NCBI GenBank assembly: GCA_025357755.1
Contig: JANXOP010000302.1
Span: 51,356-115,355, forward strand
Source of the DNA: Kofleriaceae bacterium
Lineage (GTDB): Bacteria > Myxococcota_A > Polyangia > Haliangiales > Haliangiaceae
Direction of reading: 5' to 3'
DNA length: 64,000 nt
The translations under genes and the position numbers were made by a program. Below the pieces are notes generated by a model. The model saw nothing but the letters and a program-made list of their open reading frames with translations, was not told the DNA's origin and searched no databases. Below are positions 58,391 through 64,000 of the stretch, one piece after another; the stretch's first letter is position 1, and each line of letters begins with the position of its first letter.

Positions 58391-59542
58391 CTACGAGCCG
58401 TAACCCCGAAGAGGTTCGCAGAGGAGCTGACTGGCCTTGGGGATCACCAGGACGCGGTCGGCTCCGCCCACGGCAGCTTCGATGGAGGGCGCGAAGGTCA
58501 GCAGGGTCTGGTCGACAAGATCTTTGGCCATACCGCTCACGAGCACGAGACGAGCACCGACCGGCAGACGAGGCAGAATCCCGATGCGAAAGACGGCCTC
58601 GTTGACGGTCTCGAGTGGACCGACTCCATCCGGACACTCTGCAGCCAGGATCAACGTGCCGTTCTCCTCGACCAGAGGTGCGACCGCGGCGGCGATCTTG
58701 GCGGCCTGATAGAGCGACGCGGTGACCGGTAGCGCATCCGAAGCAATCACGACGGGTGCGGGCTGCGCGCGGACGGTGAACCAGGGCCGCGCGATCGTGC
58801 AGCCATCGCGAAATGCGCGCTCGACGTGACCCGCCACGACCGCATGGATCCGGTAGTCCGGGCCGCTCACGCCGTTCAGCAGAAACGTCGGCGCAGGGAT
58901 CATGCGCACGGCCTCCTCCAGATCGGCTCGGCATGGATTTCCGTCGACGATTCCGGCGACCGAATTCGGTGCGGTCTTCAACTGGTGGTTGATGCGGATG
59001 GCGGTCGCCTGCGCCAACCCGGGGAAGATCGCCTTCGCGCCGGCTCCGAAGCCAGCGAAGTAATGCGGTCGAATGCAGCCGGTCAGGATCACGAGATCGG
59101 TCTCGATCACGCAGCGATGCACGCGGACGGGAGTGCCGCGTCGTGTGATGCCGAGCTCGACCAGATCGCGATCGGAGTGGCCGTCGTGGTTCACCAGGGT
59201 GGCGGTCGCCAGAAACTCGGCGGGAAGACCCAACGGCTCGAGTGGACTCGGCCCGTGGGTGCCGGTCGCGATCGCGAGCGTCCAGCGGGTGCCCTCCGGT
59301 AGTCGACGACGAATGGCTGCGAGAAACTCCGCGCGGGGTTCGTTGCGAGTCGAATCGCTGACGATCAGCGTAACTCGCGCGCCGTCCACCGCCGTGAGAG
59401 CCGACAAGGCCTCGTCGAGTTGACGAGCGAGTGGGCGTGGCTCCGGGAGCTCGGCCGCACGCAGGACTTCTATATGTCTCGCCTCGCAGCTGAACCGGAG
59501 TGGCGTTCGCCCATACGGGAGCTCTAGCTCCATCACTTTCAT
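58391..59542 (-). CDS. LarA-like (nickel-pincer lactate racemase family) protein
   Basis: 383 residues. LarA-family blocks: VSDSTRNEP (from DD-x-TR), ATGTHGP with the catalytic His, GCIRPHYFAGFGAGAKAIFPG with the Lys that binds the nickel-pincer nucleotide, and INHQLK. The usual GFSGGxK reads GFGAGAK here. Family members racemise or epimerise 2-hydroxyacids. larB, larC and larE, which make the cofactor, are not adjacent, so activity depends on genes elsewhere. Substrate unknown. Confidence 0.85.
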   Translation of the reverse strand: MKVMELELPYGRTPLRFSCEARHIEVLRAAELPEPRPLARQLDEALSALTAVDGARVTLIVSDSTRNEPRAEFLAAIRRRLPEGTRWTLAIATGTHGPSPLEPLGLPAEFLATATLVNHDGHSDRDLVELGITRRGTPVRVHRCVIETDLVILTGCIRPHYFAGFGAGAKAIFPGLAQATAIRINHQLKTAPNSVAGIVDGNPCRADLEEAVRMIPAPTFLLNGVSGPDYRIHAVVAGHVERAFRDGCTIARPWFTVRAQPAPVVIASDALPVTASLYQAAKIAAAVAPLVEENGTLILAAECPDGVGPLETVNEAVFRIGILPRLPVGARLVLVSGMAKDLVDQTLLTFAPSIEAAVGGADRVLVIPKASQLLCEPLRGYGS

Positions 59543-59614
59543 CGTACCGGATTGCCGACGAGTGGCGACATCACGCGTAGTTGGTTACGATTCATTTTCC
59601 GAGGGTTGACGCTC

Positions 59615-62104
59615 GTGTCGAGTCCCTCCGGTTTGCTCGTGTCCAAACAAAGCCTGCTTCTGGTCGACGGAGATACTCGCAGTTTGCGAGTGCTCGAAGT
59701 GTCGCTGCGTAAAGCCGGTTTTACGGTGACGCCTGCGGCATCGGTCGCCGATGCGCTCGACAAGCTCGAGCTCCACACGCCGGATCTGATTCTTTCAGAG
59801 ACGAAGTTCCCAGCCGACCTCGACGGCTTCGAGCTGCGTCGCCGCGTGCGTGCTGCGCCGGACTGGGCGGAGATTCCGTTCGTGTTCCTCACGGCCGAGA
59901 CCGCGATCGAGCACAAGATTCGTGGGCTCGAGCTCGGCGTCGACGACTACCTGACCAAGCCGATCTACATCAAAGAGATCGTCACGCGGATCAACATCCT
60001 GTTGCAGAAGCGACAGCGCGCGCACTTCGACGAGCGCAAGGACGGCGTGCGGTTCGCCGGTCGGGTCGCCGATATGCCGGTCGTCGACGTGATCCAGACG
60101 ATCGAAGTGAGCCGGAAGTCCGGCGTGATCCAGTTCGTCGCGGATCGGTCGCGCACGGCTGCGATCTACTTCCGCGATGGCAAGGTGATCGATGCCGAGG
60201 CCGGCACGCTGCAAGGCGAAGACGCGGTGTATCGGCTGCTCACCTGGAGCGAGGGCGAGTTCGAGGTCGTGTTTCGCACGGTGCGCCGGCGCGAGGTGAT
60301 CACGACGAGCTCGCAAGGCTTGTTGATGGAGGGCATGCGCCGGCTCGACGAGTGGTCGCGCTTGCTCGAGCAATTGCCGGCGCTGTCGCATCGCTTCGAG
60401 ATCGATACCGAAGAGCTCTCCGGCCGGCTCGGCGAGGTGCCCGACGACAACAATCCGATCCTGCGCTTGATCGATGGTAAGCGCTCGCTCCTCGAGGTGA
60501 TCGATGCGAGCGACTTCGGTGATCTCGAATGTCTGCAGGCGATCTCGAAGCTCTACTTCGAAGGCCTGCTGATGGATCTCGATCCGGAGAAGCGGCCGAA
60601 GCGCGACACGGGTCGCCCGGTGCCACTCGTGATGGTCGAATCGCCAACGCCGATCGAAGAGGTCGCCTCGGGACCGATCACGAACGGCTCCGCGAGCATC
60701 GTCGAGGAGATCACGCCGCTTCCGGGCGAAGCCCCGACGGAGCCCGAACCCGACGCGCCGGTGTTTGCCGGTGAGAGCGAGGCCGAGCCGCTCGAGGCGC
60801 CACCGGAGCGCGCGTCGGGACCGCTGCAGGGGAGCTATCGGCCTTCGAGCTTGCGGTTGATCGACGAAGCGGTCGCCGCTGCACAAGCGATCGATCCTTC
60901 GCTGTTCGAGAGCCTCGACGCACCGCCCGATCCCACGCCGCTCGCGCGCGTGCAGCTCAAGAAGGTCACGATCGAGCCCTCGCGGACACGCCCGAGCAGT
61001 GTCCCGCCCGGCATCCGCGATGCGATCTCGACGATGGAGATCGCGGTGCCCGACGCGGCACCCGAAGAGATCGAAGAGGATGACTCGGGCGTGCCGCAAC
61101 CCATGGACGGCGGCGAGTCCGACGACACGTCGCGTCCGATCGATGGCGACGAGATCACCCAACCCGAGCGACCGGCGTTCGTCGCCCGGCGCGATCCCAA
61201 TGGCCTGCGCATGACGAGCTCGCATGGTCACGATCGCGCCGAGACCTCGGGCGAGGTCAACCTCGGACCGGCCGAGCCTGCAGAGGGCGACCCGGCACGC
61301 GAGCTGATCACGATCATGCCGCGTCGGATCACGCGCGAGATCCCGGAGCTGCCAGTGATCGTGCCGCCCGAGGCGGTAGCTGCGAACGAGCCCGTGGCAC
61401 GCTCTCGCCCGTCGTCGGCTTCGTTACCGCCGCCGCCGCGAATCTCGATGGCGGGTGGGGTCGCGCGCGCGAGGGGACCCGGCGCGGTGGTGATCACGCT
61501 CGGCGTGATCGCGTCGCTGATGGCCGGTATGGCGATCTATCTCTACGTCCACGGGCATGTTGGCAAGAGACCGGTCGCGCGTCTCGATGCGGGCGTCGTC
61601 CAGCTGATCGCCAGCGATGCGAGCGAGATCGCGATCGCGCCGAGCGACGCGGCTATCGCCATCGTGCCCGCTAGCGATGCCGGCCGCGCACCCGTGCTGA
61701 ACGATGCGAGGCTCGTCGCGCCAGACAATCGAGACAATCGGGACAATCGGGATAACGAAGCGCGGACGCAGAAGGACCTCGCGAATGCAGCGCTCGAAGA
61801 AGGCGATGCGGACAAGGCGCTCGAGCTCGCGAACAAATCGATCCAGTTACGGCGGACCGCCCAGGCATTCTTGACGCGCGGCCGTGCGCTCGAGCGCCTC
61901 GATCATCTCGATCAAGCGCTCGAATCGTTCAACGAGGCGCTCGAGCTAGCCCCGACCTTCCCGCAGACCTGGCAGGCCAAGGGCATGGCGCTCTGGTCCG
62001 CGCGTCGGCGCGATGAAGCTCGCGCGGCGCTCGAGGAGTACCTGAAGCTCGCGCCGGATGCTAAAGACGCTCCGACGTTGCGCCAGATGCTCGACGCGCA
62101 CTAG
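59615..62104 (+). CDS. Receiver-DUF4388 (PATAN) membrane protein with C-terminal TPRs
   Basis: 829 residues from GTG 59615, preceded by GAGGG; GTG 59639 is the alternative. A receiver domain occupies about 10-130, but Glu62 stands in for the phospho-Asp (ILSETKFP) and the acidic pair reads DGD; the Thr and Lys (FLTAE, YLTKP) are kept. A DUF4388/PATAN domain follows (about 147-230), then a long acidic Pro-rich linker, one transmembrane helix (VVITLGVIASLMAGMAIYLYV) and about 130 residues outside with TPRs. A DNRDNRDN run is coded by 9-bp repeats near 61724. Partner proteins unknown. Confidence 0.85.
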   Translation: MSSPSGLLVSKQSLLLVDGDTRSLRVLEVSLRKAGFTVTPAASVADALDKLELHTPDLILSETKFPADLDGFELRRRVRAAPDWAEIPFVFLTAETAIEHKIRGLELGVDDYLTKPIYIKEIVTRINILLQKRQRAHFDERKDGVRFAGRVADMPVVDVIQTIEVSRKSGVIQFVADRSRTAAIYFRDGKVIDAEAGTLQGEDAVYRLLTWSEGEFEVVFRTVRRREVITTSSQGLLMEGMRRLDEWSRLLEQLPALSHRFEIDTEELSGRLGEVPDDNNPILRLIDGKRSLLEVIDASDFGDLECLQAISKLYFEGLLMDLDPEKRPKRDTGRPVPLVMVESPTPIEEVASGPITNGSASIVEEITPLPGEAPTEPEPDAPVFAGESEAEPLEAPPERASGPLQGSYRPSSLRLIDEAVAAAQAIDPSLFESLDAPPDPTPLARVQLKKVTIEPSRTRPSSVPPGIRDAISTMEIAVPDAAPEEIEEDDSGVPQPMDGGESDDTSRPIDGDEITQPERPAFVARRDPNGLRMTSSHGHDRAETSGEVNLGPAEPAEGDPARELITIMPRRITREIPELPVIVPPEAVAANEPVARSRPSSASLPPPPRISMAGGVARARGPGAVVITLGVIASLMAGMAIYLYVHGHVGKRPVARLDAGVVQLIASDASEIAIAPSDAAIAIVPASDAGRAPVLNDARLVAPDNRDNRDNRDNEARTQKDLANAALEEGDADKALELANKSIQLRRTAQAFLTRGRALERLDHLDQALESFNEALELAPTFPQTWQAKGMALWSARRRDEARAALEEYLKLAPDAKDAPTLRQMLDAH

Positions 62105-62107
62105 CCC

Positions 62108-63148
62108 ATGACTTATCGCGTCCTCGGATTGGAGAGCTCGTGCGACGAGACCGCCGCGGCGATCGTCGAGGACGGCGTGCGCGCGGTGTCCGATGTCGTC
62201 GCGTCACAGCACGACGTTCACGCGCGCTACGGCGGTGTGGTGCCCGAGCTCGCTTCGCGTGCGCATATCTTGAACGTGGTCCCCGTGGTGCAAGCGGCCC
62301 TCGACCAGGCCGGGCTGTCGCTCGCGCAGCTCGATGGCGTCGCGGTCACGAATGCTCCTGGCTTGATCGGAGGCTTGCTCGTCGGCATGCAGACCGCGAA
62401 GGCGCTCGCGTGGGTGACGGGGCTGCCGCTCGTCGGCGTGCATCACCTCGAGGGCCACTTGAGCGCGGTCTATCTCGAACCGGATCCGCCGCCGCTGCCG
62501 CATCTCGCGCTGATTGTTTCGGGTGGCCACACGTCGCTCGTGCGCGTCGACGATCACGGCGCGCTGATCGAGCTCGGCCGCACGCGCGATGACGCCGCCG
62601 GCGAAGCCTTCGACAAGGGCGCGAAGCTCCTCGGCCTCGGCTATCCCGGGGGTGCGGTGATCGACCGCCTCGCGAAGACCGGCGATCCAACCGCCGTCTC
62701 GTTTCCGAAATCGATGACGCTCGAGGAGCACGGCCACGACTTTTCGTTCAGCGGGTTGAAGACCGCGCTCCTCACGCACACGCGCAAGCACGGCGTTCCT
62801 GAAGGTGCGCTGCTCGCGGACCTATGTGCGAGCTATCAAGCCGCGATCGTCGAGGTCCTCGTGCGCAAGACGCGCCGCGCGGCGCGCACGTTCGGGCTCC
62901 GGCACGTTCAGGTCTGTGGTGGTGTCGCCGCGAATTCCGGCCTTCGCGCTGCGATGCGCGCCGCCGGTGCCGAGGACGATTTCCAGGTCTACATCCCACC
63001 CCCGGCACGCTGCACCGACAACGCGGCGATGATCGCGGCGGCCGGTCATTACCATCTCGTACGTGGCGAGCGGGCAGGGCTCGATCTCGATGCCGCACCG
63101 AATGCACCGCTCGCACGCGAGCCAAGGCGCCCGGGCGCATCCAGATGA
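62108..63148 (+). CDS. tsaD: tRNA t6A threonylcarbamoyltransferase TsaD
   Basis: 346 residues. ASKHA fold with LGLESSCDETAAAIVEDG, the metal-binding HHLEGHLSAVYLE, VSGGHTSLVRV, GEAFDKGAKLLGLGYPGGAVIDR and CTDNAAMIAAAG. With TsaB, E and C it makes t6A37 in ANN-decoding tRNAs. Overlaps rsmA (ATGA). Confidence 0.97.
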   Translation: MTYRVLGLESSCDETAAAIVEDGVRAVSDVVASQHDVHARYGGVVPELASRAHILNVVPVVQAALDQAGLSLAQLDGVAVTNAPGLIGGLLVGMQTAKALAWVTGLPLVGVHHLEGHLSAVYLEPDPPPLPHLALIVSGGHTSLVRVDDHGALIELGRTRDDAAGEAFDKGAKLLGLGYPGGAVIDRLAKTGDPTAVSFPKSMTLEEHGHDFSFSGLKTALLTHTRKHGVPEGALLADLCASYQAAIVEVLVRKTRRAARTFGLRHVQVCGGVAANSGLRAAMRAAGAEDDFQVYIPPPARCTDNAAMIAAAGHYHLVRGERAGLDLDAAPNAPLAREPRRPGASR

Positions 63149-64000
63149 CGGACGAACCCTCCAAGCGCAGCGCACGCGATCTACTCGGGCCGTTTCCCGA
63201 TGCACGGGTCTTGCTCGAGAAGTACAACCTGCGCGCGAAGAAGGCCTTCGGGCAGAACTTTCTGATCTCCGAGCGCGCGTTGCGAGCGATCGCCGATGCG
63301 ACCGTGGTCTCGGATGAAGATTGGATCGTCGAGATCGGCGCGGGGCTCGGCACGCTGACCGCGCAGCTGGTCGAGCGCACGACCGCCGGCAAGGTGATCG
63401 CGCTCGAGATGGATCCCGACATGGTCGCGGTCTTGAAGGCCGAGCTCGGCGAGGTCGACAACCTCGAGATCAACGAGGTCGATGCGATGCGCTACGACCT
63501 CAAGATGGTCGCCAAGTGGCGCGGTGAACCGATCACCGTGTGCGGCAACCTGCCGTATCACATCGCCTCGCAGCTGATGTTCCGCGTGATCGACGCGCGC
63601 GCGTCGGTGAATCGTTGTGTCGTGATGATCCAGAAGGAGATGGCGGATCGGATCGTCGCCAAGCCTGGCACCAAGGAGTACGGCGCGATCGGCGTGATGC
63701 TGCGGACCTACGCCGATATCTCGACGGTGTTGCGCGTGCCGGCGGGCTCGTTCCTGCCGCCGCCGAAGATCGATTCGACGGTCATCAAGATGGTGCCGCT
63801 GGCGCAACCACGGACGCCGATCAGCGACGAGAAGACTTACTCGAACGTGGTCCACGCTGCCTTCGGGCAGCGCCGCAAGACGCTGCGCAATGCACTTCAA
63901 TCATTGTGGACCGTCGAGAAGGTCGACGCAGCGCTCGCGACCACAACGATCGATGGCATGCGCCGCGGCGAGACCCTCGATATCTTCGAGTTCGGGGCGC
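63145..64000 (+). CDS. rsmA: 16S rRNA dimethyladenosine transferase RsmA, cut by window end
   Basis: At least 285 residues from ATG 63145, still open at 64000. AKKAFGQNFLIS start helix, SAM motif VEIGAGLGTLTAQLVER, ALEMDPDM, the catalytic VCGNLPYHIASQ and FLPPPKIDSTVIKM, then FGQRRKTLRNAL. Dimethylates A1518 and A1519. The C-terminal end is outside the window. ATGA overlap with tsaD. Confidence 0.96.
   Translation, partial: MTDEPSKRSARDLLGPFPDARVLLEKYNLRAKKAFGQNFLISERALRAIADATVVSDEDWIVEIGAGLGTLTAQLVERTTAGKVIALEMDPDMVAVLKAELGEVDNLEINEVDAMRYDLKMVAKWRGEPITVCGNLPYHIASQLMFRVIDARASVNRCVVMIQKEMADRIVAKPGTKEYGAIGVMLRTYADISTVLRVPAGSFLPPPKIDSTVIKMVPLAQPRTPISDEKTYSNVVHAAFGQRRKTLRNALQSLWTVEKVDAALATTTIDGMRRGETLDIFEFGA

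Overview
The window is a high-GC bacterial chromosome segment covering the replication-origin region, probably from a member of the Myxococcota. The lineage call is inference. It rests on an mglB-mglA pair with the myxobacterial signatures (159-residue MglB, Thr78 in MglA), a CdnL-type CarD protein, a Hanks-type kinase operon, an NtrC-type sigma54 activator, a receiver-DUF4388 protein, a zinc-ribbon/TPR giant and many cysteine-rich lipoproteins. Genes are tightly packed: 4-base ATGA/GTGA/TTGA overlaps are common, and four convergent gene pairs share their stop codons. No insertion sequence, prophage, rRNA operon or CRISPR array was seen.

Layout. 1-3323 (minus): mglB-mglA, then a membrane PqqD/lipoyl-like protein and a small gene cut by the window edge. 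3502-7484 (minus): recR, ybaB, dnaX and a repeat-containing lipoprotein. 7530-11257 (minus): an RNA and translation island with SRP RNA, four tRNA-Ser isoacceptors, tRNA-Arg(ACG) directly upstream of tadA (the enzyme that edits that tRNA), a lipoprotein and serS. 11387-20760 (plus): an ECF sigma/anti-sigma/LTxxQ operon, a 1324-residue zinc-ribbon/TPR protein, an acyl-CoA ligase and selB. 20757-30959: envelope and signalling genes, including a secreted beta-rich protein, a lipoprotein with a broken metzincin motif, a Ser/Thr kinase-TPR-lipoprotein operon, a sigma54 response regulator, and Pal-like plus CpoB-like proteins. 30970-43346: two tandem mono-haem proteins, thiE-uvrB, GST, a WYL regulator with a palindromic operator, a nucleotidyltransferase with a small partner, trmB, NUDIX, DUF72, pepA, cdnL, fabH, a phosphatase and a flavin-binding-fold protein.

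43432-58324 is the classical origin neighbourhood. gyrB, recF, dnaN and dnaA run leftward, and rpmH, rnpA, yidD, yidC, jag, mnmE and bioFAD run rightward, with rsmG convergent to bioD. Candidate DnaA boxes lie on both sides of dnaA. Three parS palindromes lie in 71 bp across the bioA-bioD junction, about 7 kb from dnaA; the middle one supplies both the bioA stop and the bioD start. 58391-64000: a larA-like gene, a membrane receiver-DUF4388-TPR protein with a non-canonical receiver, tsaD, and rsmA running off the end.

The most unusual items are the parS/bioA-bioD junction, the tRNA-Arg(ACG)-tadA coupling inside a serine-decoding island, selB without a standard start codon, the pseudo-metzincin lipoprotein, the five-fold cysteine repeat in the Pal-like protein (partly shared with the pseudo-metzincin), and the conserved-looking gene behind mglA.
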